NCBI GenBank assembly: GCA_023394045.1 | Contig: JAEXBN010000043.1 | Coordinates: 18,150-82,149, forward strand | Reading direction: 5' to 3' | From: Bacillota bacterium | Lineage (GTDB): Bacteria > Bacillota > Clostridia > Tissierellales > Peptoniphilaceae | Length of the DNA stretch: 64,000 nucleotides | In this document: positions 45,654 through 57,563 of the stretch, one piece after another | How the letters are laid out: each line of letters opens with the position of its first letter | Position numbering within the stretch: the stretch's first letter is position 1 | Program-made: the position numbers and the translations under genes | Notes under the pieces: model-generated | Databases searched by the model: none | The model's input: only the letters and a program-made list of their open reading frames with translations | What the model was told of the DNA's origin: nothing

Positions 45654-46248
45654 GGGCTCTCACCCCGATTTGATTCTCTGTGCCGTTCATCAGCCGCTTG
45701 AGGTTGGAACGATGTCTAAAGAGTGCCACCAGCACAGCAGAAACAAAGGCGCATTTGATCACCAGGTCCAATGGGAAAAAGATGGCATAGGCAGCTCCCA
45801 TAATCGAAAGTGAAATCATGCTGCCCGCAGAGACATATTTGGTCTTCCATACCACGAGAGCGAATAGAACGAGTCCCACGACAGCACTGAGCGGATAGAG
45901 CGCAAAACCGATGCCGCAGATCGTCGCGACTCCTTTTCCTCCAGAAAATCCGAGAAAGGGAGAATAACAATGCCCCAAGACAACAAAAAAGACGGCATAG
46001 GCAACAATGAGCGGATCATTTCCCTGCAAGAGCAAGCCAATTTTAACCGTAAGAAATCCCTTTAGAAGATCGCCCAGAAACGTCAGTGCGCCAATCTTTC
46101 GCCCAAGAGTGCGAAAGGCATTCGTCGTACCAATGTTTCCGCTTCCGGATGATCGTATATCCGTGTGAGCCATGAGTTTGCCCAGAAGAAATCCCGTGGG
46201 GATGCCTCCGATGATCAGGCTCATGGCGATAATCAACAACTCTTTCAC
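45646..46248 (-). CDS. plsY: Acyl-phosphate glycerol-3-phosphate acyltransferase
   Basis: A 200-residue membrane enzyme with about six hydrophobic segments that makes lysophosphatidic acid from acyl phosphate. Motifs SGSGNIGTTNAFRTLG, GHCYSPFLGFSGGKGVAT and FRHRSNLKRLMNGTE are diagnostic. It starts with GTG at 46248, overlapping the der stop (GTGA). gpsA, which usually follows der/plsY in Firmicutes, is absent. Confidence 0.96.
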   Translation of the reverse strand: MKELLIIAMSLIIGGIPTGFLLGKLMAHTDIRSSGSGNIGTTNAFRTLGRKIGALTFLGDLLKGFLTVKIGLLLQGNDPLIVAYAVFFVVLGHCYSPFLGFSGGKGVATICGIGFALYPLSAVVGLVLFALVVWKTKYVSAGSMISLSIMGAAYAIFFPLDLVIKCAFVSAVLVALFRHRSNLKRLMNGTENQIGVRAHE

Positions 46249-47570
46249 GATGGATCCTTTTCTTTACGTTCACGCACCCCAAGATCCAGAGGAACTCCCG
46301 TAAAGTCAAAATTTTTGCGCAACTGATTTTCCAAATAGCGCATATAAGAAAAGTGCATCAGTTCCGCATCATTGACATAAAACAAGAATTTGGGCGGACG
46401 TGTGGCCACCTGTGCCGCATAATAGATTTTCAGGCGTTTTCCTTTATCCGTCGGCGGAGGATTCATCACGACCGCGTCTCGGACGATTTCATTCAGCAGC
46501 CCGGTTGAAACGCGAAAACTATAATTGTTATCCACCATTTCGATCAGATGGAATAATTTATCGAGTCGCTGTCCTGTCTTTACCGAAATGGTGAGAAGCG
46601 GCGCATAGTGATTAAAGGATAAAATGGTTCGTATTTCATCCTCCATCCGTTTAAGGGTATTCGTTTCTTTTTCGATCTGATCCCATTTGTTGACGACAAT
46701 GATGGATGCTTTTTTGTTGTCATGTGCATATCCGGCAATTTTGGCATCTTGCTCCGTCGGGCCTTCTGCCGCATCGATGAGGAACAAACATAGATCCGCT
46801 CGATCAACGGAAGACAATGTACGGAGCACCGAATATTTTTCAATCCGCGTATCGACGGATCGCTGCCTTCTCAGCCCGGCAGTATCAATCAAAATATAGC
46901 GCTTTCCATCCTTCTCATAGTAACTGTCAATCGCATCGCGCGTCGTGCCGGGAATGTCTGTGACGATCATGCGGTCTTCTCCCAGGATCCGATTGACAAG
47001 CGAACTCTTCCCCACATTCGGTTTTCCGATCAGACAGATTTTGAGCGCCTCTTCCTCTTCTTCGGTTTCTGCGTCCTCAGGAAGATGCTCAAAAATCAGA
47101 TCCAAAAGATCTCCCAAACCATATTGCTGCTCAGCAGAGATGACCTGAAGTGTTTCGAAACCAAACTCATAAAACTCATAAATATCTGGCGGAGTCGTAT
47201 GCGAATCGATCTTGTTCACCACCACAATGCAGGGCTTCCCGGATCGACGGATTTTTTGCGCGACCATCCGATCCATCGCCGTAATCCCTTCGCGCCCGTC
47301 CACCAAAAACAAAACGAGCTGGCAGTCTTCCAGCGCCAGATCCACCTGATAAGCAATCTGATTGGCCATGATGTCATCAGAATCCACTTCCAGCCCCCCG
47401 GTATCCATGAGCAAGAAATAGCGGTTTTGCCATTCGACTTCACGATAGAGTCGGTCGCGTGTCACGCCAGGCGTATCTTCGGTGATCGAAACGCGTTCTC
47501 CGACCAGTTTATTAAAAAGAGTTGATTTTCCAACGTTGGGACGACCAACAATCGATACGATAGGTCTCAT
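46245..47570 (-). CDS. der: Ribosome-associated GTPase Der
   Basis: A 441-residue protein with two tandem GTPase domains: G1 motifs GRPNVGKS at residues 9-16 and GKPNVGKSS near 183, with DTGG and DTAG G3 motifs and NKID / NKWD G4 motifs, plus the C-terminal KH-like domain. Der is needed for 50S subunit assembly. Its ATG overlaps the stop of the RseC-like gene (ATGA). Confidence 0.98.
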   Translation of the reverse strand: MRPIVSIVGRPNVGKSTLFNKLVGERVSITEDTPGVTRDRLYREVEWQNRYFLLMDTGGLEVDSDDIMANQIAYQVDLALEDCQLVLFLVDGREGITAMDRMVAQKIRRSGKPCIVVVNKIDSHTTPPDIYEFYEFGFETLQVISAEQQYGLGDLLDLIFEHLPEDAETEEEEEALKICLIGKPNVGKSSLVNRILGEDRMIVTDIPGTTRDAIDSYYEKDGKRYILIDTAGLRRQRSVDTRIEKYSVLRTLSSVDRADLCLFLIDAAEGPTEQDAKIAGYAHDNKKASIIVVNKWDQIEKETNTLKRMEDEIRTILSFNHYAPLLTISVKTGQRLDKLFHLIEMVDNNYSFRVSTGLLNEIVRDAVVMNPPPTDKGKRLKIYYAAQVATRPPKFLFYVNDAELMHFSYMRYLENQLRKNFDFTGVPLDLGVRERKEKDPS

Positions 47571-48034
47571 CCGGCCTGTACTCCTTGTGATCTCGAATCT
47601 CCGCAGGGAAGGAACAATTCATTGATGGAAGCGCGACGCACGAGATGCATCACCCGTTCTCCCGACTTTTTGCGGTCGATCAGACGGATGACCAGCCAGT
47701 ACAAGCCGATGCCCAGCATTCCTCCGATCAAACCGAAGACATCATTTTCGTTTCCCGCCCATCTCGTCCCGAAGAGACCGGCGAGAAGACCCACAATAAA
47801 GAAAAGAAGCGGCATCAGGTACAGCAGACCGACATTGCGAAAAAACAGTTTGTCCTCCATCTCGACAACCACCGCCTCACCTGCCTGCACATGCAGTGTA
47901 TTTAACACACGGTATTCCTGTGGTTTGGCTTTGCATCCGCTGCATGCGTGACAAGAGCCGCATGCTTCGGCTCTCATCACCATAATCGTGCATTGATCTC
48001 CCTGAACGGATTTCACCATTGCCTTACTTTGCAT
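47567..48034 (-). CDS. RseC/MucC-family (SoxR-reducing) membrane protein
   Basis: A 155-residue protein with an N-terminal cytoplasmic Cys cluster, ACGSCHACSGCK, and two membrane segments (about residues 65-85 and 100-120). This matches the RseC/SoxR-reducing system protein family, usually tied to electron-transfer complexes. Here it is alone between aspS and der, with no Rnf or SoxR gene nearby. The ATG at 48034 with GGGAGG four bases upstream is chosen over one six codons earlier. Confidence 0.85.
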   Translation of the reverse strand: MQSKAMVKSVQGDQCTIMVMRAEACGSCHACSGCKAKPQEYRVLNTLHVQAGEAVVVEMEDKLFFRNVGLLYLMPLLFFIVGLLAGLFGTRWAGNENDVFGLIGGMLGIGLYWLVIRLIDRKKSGERVMHLVRRASINELFLPCGDSRSQGVQAG

Positions 48035-48082
48035 CTTGCCTCCCATCTTCATCTGGCAATGAAACAGCGCGTGAAGGTCGCT

Positions 48083-49861
48083 CTAATGTTCCTGACGCGC
48101 CTGAATGTGCAATTCCTCATACTGTTGTTCCGTGATGGTCGTCGGCGCATCCATCATCAGATCCTGTGCGGTCTGCGTTTTAGGGAAGGCAATGACATCA
48201 CGAATATTGGTTCTCTGCGTCATCATCATGACAAACCGATCTAGACCATAGGCGATTCCGCCATGCGGCGGCGTTCCGTACTGCAGCGCTTCAATAAAAA
48301 ATCCGAAACGGTTCTGAATTTCCTCATCGGTCAGCTTCAGCAGATCAAAGATTTTGCGCTGAAGATCCGAATTATTGATACGAATCGACCCGCCGCCTCG
48401 CTCATCGCCGTTAATAACGATATCATATGCCTGTGCACGGACGCGCTCCGGGGCAGTATCCAAAAGCGGAAGATCCTCTTCACGCGGTTTGGTAAAGGGG
48501 TGATGCATGGCAACAAATCGGCCTTCCTCTTCATCGTATTCGAACATCGGAAAATCGACAATCCAGCAAACCGCATAATCCTTGGGATCAAAGTGCAGAT
48601 GTTCATTGGCGATAGAAACGCGCAGAGACCCAAGACGCTCCAGCGTTTTCTGGCGAGCGCCACACAGAATCAGGATCAGATCGCCCGATTTTGGATGAAG
48701 CTCCTGCTCAATCTGCGCTTCCACGGCTTCATTCCAGAATTTTTTGAAGCTCGACTGGTATCCCTCATCGGTCTTTTTCGCCCAGAGCAGACCACTCGCG
48801 CCAATCCCTTTCGCAAACGTATTGAGTCCATCCAATTTCTTCCGCGTATACGCATCCGCCAGACCATCAAAATTGATCGCTCCGATGAATCCATTTTCAG
48901 CGGCAGCTGAAGAAAAGACCGGAAAATCCGTTTTGTCGGTTAACTCGGTCAGGTCATGAATTTCAAATCCATACCGCAAATCCGGTTTATCCGATCCGAA
49001 ACGATTCATGGCATCCTGATAGGAGAGACGCGGAAATGGCCGAGGAAGCGAAATGCCCAAAATACGTTCAAAAACCGAAGACATGAGGCGCTCATTCACC
49101 TCAAGGACATCTTCCATAGTGACGAACGACATCTCAATATCCACCTGGGTGAAATCCGGCTGGCGATTGGCACGTAAATCTTCGTCTCTGAAACAGCGGG
49201 CAATTTGGTAATAGCGATCGGTGCCGCCAATCATAAGAAGCTGCTTGTATAGCTGAGGGCTCTGCGGAAGAGCATAAAATCTCCCTTCCTGAACGCGGGA
49301 AGGAACAAGGTAATCCCGAGCGCCTTCCGGCGTTGGCTTTCCCAGATAGGGAGTTTCCACATCGATAAACCCTTCGTCATGCAGAAAATCCCGAAACGCA
49401 CGCGTAATCTCCGCACGCATGGTCAGCATCTCCTGCATTTTGGGTTTACGCAGATCCAGATAGCGATACTTCAACCGCATCTCTTCTTTCACATCATCAT
49501 CATCTTTGATATAAATCGGCGGCGTTTTTGCCACATCCAGAATGCGAAGCTCCCGGCAAACGACTTCAATCTCCCCGGTCTCCAGATCCAAGTTTTTAGA
49601 GCTCCGCTCCACAACGGTTCCCACAGCCGCCAGCACATATTCCTGGCGCACGGAAGCCGCTTTTTGATAAAGAGCCGCGTTGATTTCCTTATTAAAGGCC
49701 AGCTGTGTCGTTCCTGTACGGTCTCGAAGATCAATGAAGGCCAGTGCTCCCAAATCCCGAACCTTCTGAGCCCAGCCCATTAAAGTCACTTCTTTGCCCA
49801 CATCCGATGCACGCAACGTGCCGCAATAATCCGATCGTTTGAGTCCCTGGATCGATTCCAT
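48083..49861 (-). CDS. aspS: Aspartyl-tRNA synthetase
   Basis: A 592-residue class IIb synthetase of the bacterial type. It has an N-terminal OB-fold anticodon domain (about residues 15-110), a catalytic core with motif 2 RCFRDEDLRANRQPDFTQVD, a GAD-type insertion in the middle, and motif 3 GIAYGLDRFVMMM near the C-terminus. Whether it charges only tRNA-Asp or also tRNA-Asn cannot be judged from sequence reading. GGAGA precedes the ATG. Confidence 0.97.
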   Translation of the reverse strand: MESIQGLKRSDYCGTLRASDVGKEVTLMGWAQKVRDLGALAFIDLRDRTGTTQLAFNKEINAALYQKAASVRQEYVLAAVGTVVERSSKNLDLETGEIEVVCRELRILDVAKTPPIYIKDDDDVKEEMRLKYRYLDLRKPKMQEMLTMRAEITRAFRDFLHDEGFIDVETPYLGKPTPEGARDYLVPSRVQEGRFYALPQSPQLYKQLLMIGGTDRYYQIARCFRDEDLRANRQPDFTQVDIEMSFVTMEDVLEVNERLMSSVFERILGISLPRPFPRLSYQDAMNRFGSDKPDLRYGFEIHDLTELTDKTDFPVFSSAAAENGFIGAINFDGLADAYTRKKLDGLNTFAKGIGASGLLWAKKTDEGYQSSFKKFWNEAVEAQIEQELHPKSGDLILILCGARQKTLERLGSLRVSIANEHLHFDPKDYAVCWIVDFPMFEYDEEEGRFVAMHHPFTKPREEDLPLLDTAPERVRAQAYDIVINGDERGGGSIRINNSDLQRKIFDLLKLTDEEIQNRFGFFIEALQYGTPPHGGIAYGLDRFVMMMTQRTNIRDVIAFPKTQTAQDLMMDAPTTITEQQYEELHIQARQEH

Positions 49862-49910
49862 GATTTCTCCTTTAATTTCTAATGTGCCCTATCGCGCTTC
49901 CCTCTATCAT

Positions 49911-50540
49911 TTATGATCGCTGCAATTCCAGCAAGAATGGATTGCGGCGTTTTTCAAGTGCCAGCCATGTTTCCTCGCCATGTCCAGAATAGATCAATAC
50001 ATCATGATCTAAGGCGATCAGACGTTTTAATGATTGCTCCATCTGATTCCAGTTTCCTGTAAAAAGGTCCGTTCGTCCAATCGAACCCGGAAACAACGTA
50101 TCGCCGGTAAACAGGACATTCTCTTTTTCAAACACGGCGCTTCCGATGGAATGTCCCGGGGTCTCCATTACCCGAAACTGCAAATCGGTGATTCTGTCGC
50201 CTTCGCTGAACGTGCAGTCCGGCTCAAAGTCGGCTGGATGCAAGTGAAGTTGCTCGCCATAGTCCGATAAAGCCCGTTCGAGAACGGGATGCTCCTTGGA
50301 GGAGAGCCACACGGGAATGCCATATTTTTTTCTTAAAAAAGGAATCCCCGAAATATGGTCGATATGACCATGGGTTAACAAAATGGAGATGGGCTCAACC
50401 CCTTCCTTTTCAGCCATTTCAGCCAATATCTCGGTATGAAGCCCCGGATCAATAAAAACTCCCTTGTTGGTCTCTTCCTCATAAGCCAAATAAGAATTTT
50501 CATCGAAGAGGGCAGAAATCACTCTGCGAACAATCATCAT
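49911..50540 (-). CDS. MBL-fold metallo-hydrolase (glyoxalase II-like)
   Basis: A 209-residue metallo-beta-lactamase fold enzyme. The metal-binding LTHGHIDHISG, ETPGHSIGSAVF and FTGDTLFPGSIGRTDL segments are intact, and the final His is in YSGHGEET. This short type is common between rel and aspS/hisS in Clostridia. Activity is probably on a thioester such as hydroxyacyl-thiol, but that is by family only. Confidence 0.9.
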   Translation of the reverse strand: MMIVRRVISALFDENSYLAYEEETNKGVFIDPGLHTEILAEMAEKEGVEPISILLTHGHIDHISGIPFLRKKYGIPVWLSSKEHPVLERALSDYGEQLHLHPADFEPDCTFSEGDRITDLQFRVMETPGHSIGSAVFEKENVLFTGDTLFPGSIGRTDLFTGNWNQMEQSLKRLIALDHDVLIYSGHGEETWLALEKRRNPFLLELQRS

Positions 50541-50574
50541 TTTCCCTTTCTGTTCCGGAAGGGTGCGAAGCCAT

Positions 50575-52782
50575 TTATCCTTTCACGCGGTACACATTCA
50601 AGGTGCTCTCCAAGTTCCGGATGCGGTTCATCAATTCCTGAAGACGCTCCGCGTCATCAATCTCAACCGATAATTGAACGGTGATCGTTTGATCTTGATC
50701 CGGATGAGCCTCAATTCCTGACATCACAATATTCTGCTTGGTCAGAAGCTCCACCAGCGAAGCCACATAGCCATTCCTGTTGGTGGCTCGAATGTGTATG
50801 GTTCCAAAAAATTTGGAGTCTTGGGTATTGTCCCATTCCACTTGAATCAAGCGCTCCGGAGCCTTCGTGTGTAGGATATTGACACAATCCGCCCGATGAA
50901 CGGAAATACCACGTCCCATCGTGATATATCCGACAATGGCATCCCCGGGAACCGGAGAACAGCATTGCGCAAACTTTACCTGTAAATTCGTCATTCCTTC
51001 ACCGCGAATGCGGATCGTATCGTCTTTTGCTTGCGGCCCATTCTGCGATTTGGACGTTTTTGCTTCTGTGGCAACGGCATCCGGCGATAAGTGCGTTTCC
51101 GCCTCTTTTGCTTTTTTCTCCTGATAAAGATCTTTGAGTTTGGAGGTCACACTGTTAATCGTCTGCGATCCAAATCCCACAGCAGCAAAGAGATCATCGG
51201 GTGAGGAAAAGCTCATTCGAGCAATCACCGCGGCAAGAGCCTCATCCGTGAGTAATTCGTTGGGATGAAACCCATCCTTCTTCAGATCCTGGACGACCAT
51301 ATCACGGCCGATCTCAATATTTTCTTCGCGATTGGCATGCTTAAAATATTGGCGGATCTTCTGTTTCGTCGACGGGTTGGCGACAAAAGAAAGCCAGTCT
51401 CTCGACGGTCCTGTTGAGTTCTTGGAGGTAATGATCTCGACGATGTTCCCATTTTCAAGCACATGACTCAAAGGGACAAGGCGCCCGTCCACCTTGGCGC
51501 CAACGCAGTGATTGCCGATATCCGAATGAATTTTATACGCAAAGTCCACCGGCGTCGATCCGCGGGAAAGCTCCACGACATCGCCTCGGGGAGAAAACAC
51601 GTACACTTCATCGGAGAAGTAGTCGCCCTTCAGGGTTTCCATGAATTCCTTGGAATCGGTCGTGGTTTTCTGCCACTCCATCAGCTGACGAACCCAAGTC
51701 AGCTTCTCATCAAAATCGGTTCGTTTTTTACGTCCTTCTTTATATTGCCAATGAGCGGCAATTCCGTATTCCGCCGTTTGATGCATCTCAAAGGTACGGA
51801 TCTGTACCTCGAAGGTTTCTCCGCCCGGACCAATCAGGGTCGTATGAAGCGACTGATACATGTTTTGCTTCGGCATCGCGATATAATCTTTGAATCGCTT
51901 TGGAATGGGCTTCCAGAGCGTATGAACGACACCCAGCACCGAATAGCAATCTTTCACCGTATCAACAATCACTCGAATCGCCGAAACATCAAAGATCTGA
52001 TCAAACGATTTGTTTTGCTGATACATTTTTTTATAGATGGAATACAGCGACTTCGGCCTTCCGGAAATATCAAAATGAATCTTCAGCGACTCCAGCTCAT
52101 GGGTCAGCTGATCCATAATGTTTTGGATATAGGATCGGCGTTCATCGATGCGCTTGTGCACCAGCTGTGAAATTTCATAGTAGGCTTCCGGATCCAGATA
52201 CTTCAGACAGAGATCTTCCAATTCGCTCTTGATTTTTGAAATCCCAAGGCGATGAGCGATCGGCACATAAATTTCAATCGTTTCTGTGGCCTTTTCCACC
52301 TGTTTATCGCGATCTTTATAGTTTAATGTGCGCAAGTTGTGAAGACGGTCGGCCAACTTTACGATAATGACGCGGATATCATTGGCCATCGCCATCACCA
52401 TCTTGCGGTAATTATCTACTTGATTATCCACTTTGGACTTGGATTGAAGCTGTTTCAGTTTTGTCACTCCATCCACCAGCGTCGTAATTTCCTGCCCAAA
52501 CTCCTGGATCATGTCTTCTTCCGTCATTCCGGTATCCTCCAGAACATCGTGAAGAAGACCAGCGCAGATGGTCGCATCGTCCATTTGCAATTCTGCCAGA
52601 ATCATGGCGACATGGAGCGGATGAATGATATACGGTTCTCCGGAATTGCGCTTCTGATCTTTATGCGCGACCGAGGCGCACTCATAAGCGCGGCGAACCA
52701 GCGCTTCATCCATATTCGGATGGTAAGCTTTGATGGCATCAATCACCGTGTCGATGGTGGGTATGCTCTTTTCTTTTGTCAT
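50575..52782 (-). CDS. rel: Bifunctional (p)ppGpp synthetase/hydrolase
   Basis: A 735-residue RSH protein controlling the stringent response. The N-terminal HD hydrolase domain has HPLHVAMIL and AGLLHDVLEDT; the synthetase domain has RFKDYIAMPK with the RxKD form usual in bifunctional Rel, and EVQIRTFEMH; TGS, zinc-finger-like and C-terminal ACT domains follow. Both activities therefore look intact. The ATG at 52782 has AAGGAGG just upstream; the frame is open for another 33 codons without signals. Confidence 0.96.
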   Translation of the reverse strand: MTKEKSIPTIDTVIDAIKAYHPNMDEALVRRAYECASVAHKDQKRNSGEPYIIHPLHVAMILAELQMDDATICAGLLHDVLEDTGMTEEDMIQEFGQEITTLVDGVTKLKQLQSKSKVDNQVDNYRKMVMAMANDIRVIIVKLADRLHNLRTLNYKDRDKQVEKATETIEIYVPIAHRLGISKIKSELEDLCLKYLDPEAYYEISQLVHKRIDERRSYIQNIMDQLTHELESLKIHFDISGRPKSLYSIYKKMYQQNKSFDQIFDVSAIRVIVDTVKDCYSVLGVVHTLWKPIPKRFKDYIAMPKQNMYQSLHTTLIGPGGETFEVQIRTFEMHQTAEYGIAAHWQYKEGRKKRTDFDEKLTWVRQLMEWQKTTTDSKEFMETLKGDYFSDEVYVFSPRGDVVELSRGSTPVDFAYKIHSDIGNHCVGAKVDGRLVPLSHVLENGNIVEIITSKNSTGPSRDWLSFVANPSTKQKIRQYFKHANREENIEIGRDMVVQDLKKDGFHPNELLTDEALAAVIARMSFSSPDDLFAAVGFGSQTINSVTSKLKDLYQEKKAKEAETHLSPDAVATEAKTSKSQNGPQAKDDTIRIRGEGMTNLQVKFAQCCSPVPGDAIVGYITMGRGISVHRADCVNILHTKAPERLIQVEWDNTQDSKFFGTIHIRATNRNGYVASLVELLTKQNIVMSGIEAHPDQDQTITVQLSVEIDDAERLQELMNRIRNLESTLNVYRVKG

Positions 52783-52811
52783 TCTCCCCTCCTTTCTGGT
52801 TGATCTTATTA

Positions 52812-54590
52812 TTATACCCGACTCAGCCGGATATCTGTGATTTTCAATTGCAAGGTCATGCGTCCCTGATACACATTCCACTCTGGAACGTACAATATAT
52901 CCACGTAGACGGTGGGCTGCTCCCCCATGAGAAGCGGACGGACCGCTTTCTCATCCGGGTCCTGTTCCATCAATGATTCCACCAGCCGATCTCCGCGGAA
53001 AGCGACCGCCTTTCTTCGAACTCCGCCGTGCATCAAGATCGCCTGCAAGACGTTGCGGTTTGCGCCCACTAAACGCAGCATTAAAAGTTGGCAATGCTTT
53101 GCGGCAAAGAGAGGCTGCGGATTTCCCTTTCCGAATGGTTCGAAAAGTGCCAGCTGATCCATGGATTCCTTCGTGATGCGTTCAAAAGCGACTTGCCCGT
53201 CGGCTTCCAGGAGGGGCTCAAAATCCGAGGCGCTCAAGGAAGACTCCTGATTCCACAACGTGCGGAGTGAATCAAAATCCTTCTTGCGGATCGTCATCCC
53301 GCACGCCATGGCATGACCCCCAAACGCCACATATTGATCGCGATGGCGGTTGAGCGACTCAAACATCGGATAGGCTTCAATGCTCCTTCCCGACCCCTTG
53401 AGCAGCGCTTCTCCTTCCGAGTGCGCGTCCGTAAAGATCAGCGTCGGACGGTGAAATTCCTCCTTGACCCGACCGGCAATGAGGCCGCATAGGCTTTCAT
53501 GGACATCCGGAAGATATTCAACGATCAGGGATCCGAGCGGCTTTTGGCGAATCTGTTCCAGCGCCTGTTCAACGCCATCCATCGTCATTTTTTTTCGCTC
53601 ATTATTGAGGCGAACCAACTCCTGCGCGTAAAGAGTGACATTCTCTGAGGAGGAATCGATGAACAACTCGACTCCAAGACGTGCCGTCATCAGCCGTCCC
53701 GATGAGTTGATGCAGGGTCCAATCAAAAAGCCGCAGGTGTAGCTGTCGATCGTTTGATTCCAATGCAGCTCTTGGAGAAGCGCCTGCAGCCCTGGATTTT
53801 TTGACTCATTGAGTGCCTTTAGACCCAAAGAGACAATCGCACGATTTTCCCCTTCCAGATCCATCATGTCGCAGATGGTCGCCAGTGCGGCAAAGCCCAG
53901 CAATTCATCCATCTCCGGAATCGGCTGATTCAGCCGGAGGGAAAGTGCCTGAATCAACTTAAAAGCGACGGCAGCGCCGCATAATTTTTCAAACGGATAG
54001 GTTTCTCCTTGCACGTGTGGATTGATGAGCGCATCGCAGGGCGGTCGATGAAAAACACCTTCTTCATAGACCGGCTCATGATGGTCGGTAACGATCACGG
54101 GAATCTGGAGCATTTCCGCTTCTTCCAACGCTTCAAAAGCGGCGATGCCATTATCCACCGTAATCAGAAGACCCACTTCATCCTGAAGAGCCTCCTGAAC
54201 ATGCGACGGCTGAATCCCATATCCATCATCAACGCGGCTCGGAATCGCATAGCTGACGGCAGTCTGAGGATCCGTCCCAATGATGCGCGCCGCAGCCCGG
54301 ATCCCCTTCATCAAAATCGCTGTGGATGCCACGCCGTCTTGGTCATAATCGCCGACAATACGGATCGGCGTTTCCGACTCCAGACAAAGCAAAAGAGTTT
54401 CCACCGCATTCTCCATTTCCTGAAATAAAAAAGGAGAATAAAGTTGTTCTTCAGACGGCTCAAGAAAGGACGCGGCTTGCTCTGGAGAAATGCCCCGGTT
54501 CGCCAGAAGAAGACAGGTCAGCGGGGACAGCGAGGTCGACTGACGCAGCTGATCATATTTCACCCGGTTATTTTTTAGAAACCATTTCAT
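52812..54590 (-). CDS. recJ: Single-stranded-DNA exonuclease RecJ
   Basis: A 592-residue DHH-family 5'-3' exonuclease. Motifs include VGDYDQDGVASTAI, VTVDNGIAAFE, VIVTDHHEP (the DHH motif), NPHVQGETYPFEKLCGAAVAFK and the DHHA1 part FGGHAMACGMTI. The protein is about 592 residues, in the usual range. The ATG at 54590 has GGAAAAGAG upstream. It lies between yajC and rel; secD, secF and apt, which often fill this interval in Clostridia, are missing. Confidence 0.96.
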   Translation of the reverse strand: MKWFLKNNRVKYDQLRQSTSLSPLTCLLLANRGISPEQAASFLEPSEEQLYSPFLFQEMENAVETLLLCLESETPIRIVGDYDQDGVASTAILMKGIRAAARIIGTDPQTAVSYAIPSRVDDGYGIQPSHVQEALQDEVGLLITVDNGIAAFEALEEAEMLQIPVIVTDHHEPVYEEGVFHRPPCDALINPHVQGETYPFEKLCGAAVAFKLIQALSLRLNQPIPEMDELLGFAALATICDMMDLEGENRAIVSLGLKALNESKNPGLQALLQELHWNQTIDSYTCGFLIGPCINSSGRLMTARLGVELFIDSSSENVTLYAQELVRLNNERKKMTMDGVEQALEQIRQKPLGSLIVEYLPDVHESLCGLIAGRVKEEFHRPTLIFTDAHSEGEALLKGSGRSIEAYPMFESLNRHRDQYVAFGGHAMACGMTIRKKDFDSLRTLWNQESSLSASDFEPLLEADGQVAFERITKESMDQLALFEPFGKGNPQPLFAAKHCQLLMLRLVGANRNVLQAILMHGGVRRKAVAFRGDRLVESLMEQDPDEKAVRPLLMGEQPTVYVDILYVPEWNVYQGRMTLQLKITDIRLSRV

Positions 54591-54663
54591 CTCTTTTCCT
54601 TTCGTATTGAGCACTCGACAACCATAGGACACCGCAGCGGAAGCCCGCGTCAACTCCAAAGAC

Positions 54664-54688
54664 GAAAAAAGGCGGACATGGGTCCGCC
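54664..54688 (-). terminator. Terminator after yajC
   Basis: GGCGGAC (54671-54677) and GTCCGCC (54682-54688) with an ATGG loop; six T residues follow on the minus strand. Confidence 0.88.
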
Positions 54689-54698
54689 TCCGTACCGG

Positions 54699-55097
54699 TT
54701 ATTCCTCTGATTCTTCCGAACGGAACAAATTCTGATCCGCATCCGCCTCTGCCTCCGATTCAGCGTCGATGACGGTTTCGTCAGAAGCAGCGGAGTCGCT
54801 GCTTGCAGCTGCTTCTTGTTCCTCATATCCTTGGACAGGCTTTACGACATAGGAAAGAGCGTTTTTCAGAAACTCGACTCGCATATGATCGCTTCCTGTC
54901 TCAATCTCAAAGGCATCATCCCGAAGCGCCGTGATCCGTCCTCGGATCCCTCCAATCGTGACCACCATATCGCCGATCTTCAGCTCATCCCGCTGCTTCT
55001 GCATCTGCTCCGCGCGCTTCTTTTGCGGCCGAATCGTGAAAAAATAAAGGAATCCAAACATGACAATCAGTAAAATAAACGGGGAAAATTGTGGCAT
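54699..55097 (-). CDS. yajC: Preprotein translocase subunit YajC
   Basis: A 132-residue protein with one membrane segment (residues 4-22), the RPQKKRAEQMQKQRDEL helix and the GDMVVTIGGIRGRI motif, then a long acidic tail of about 50 residues rich in Ser, Ala, Asp and Glu. YajC associates with SecDF, but secD and secF are not encoded next to it here. A terminator follows it and a possible promoter precedes it, so it may be expressed alone. Confidence 0.95.
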   Translation of the reverse strand: MPQFSPFILLIVMFGFLYFFTIRPQKKRAEQMQKQRDELKIGDMVVTIGGIRGRITALRDDAFEIETGSDHMRVEFLKNALSYVVKPVQGYEEQEAAASSDSAASDETVIDAESEAEADADQNLFRSEESEE

Positions 55098-55171
55098 CAG
55101 GACCTCCTGTCCTCATCGTTGCGCAGGATCCGGATCCGTTTTCCGGGCGCTGGTTCGTCATTAACGCATCT

Positions 55172-55180
55172 ATTCTATCA
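55172..55180 (-). promoter_or_regulatory. Possible extended -10 promoter of yajC
   Basis: On the minus strand TGATAGAAT (55180-55172) fits an extended -10; no good -35 is seen. The distance to the yajC ATG is about 75 bases. Confidence 0.35.
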
Positions 55181-55199
55181 CAAGTCCCGTCCTGCACGC

Positions 55200-57553
<2,354 letters not shown>

Positions 57554-57563
57554 GTCTTTTCCT

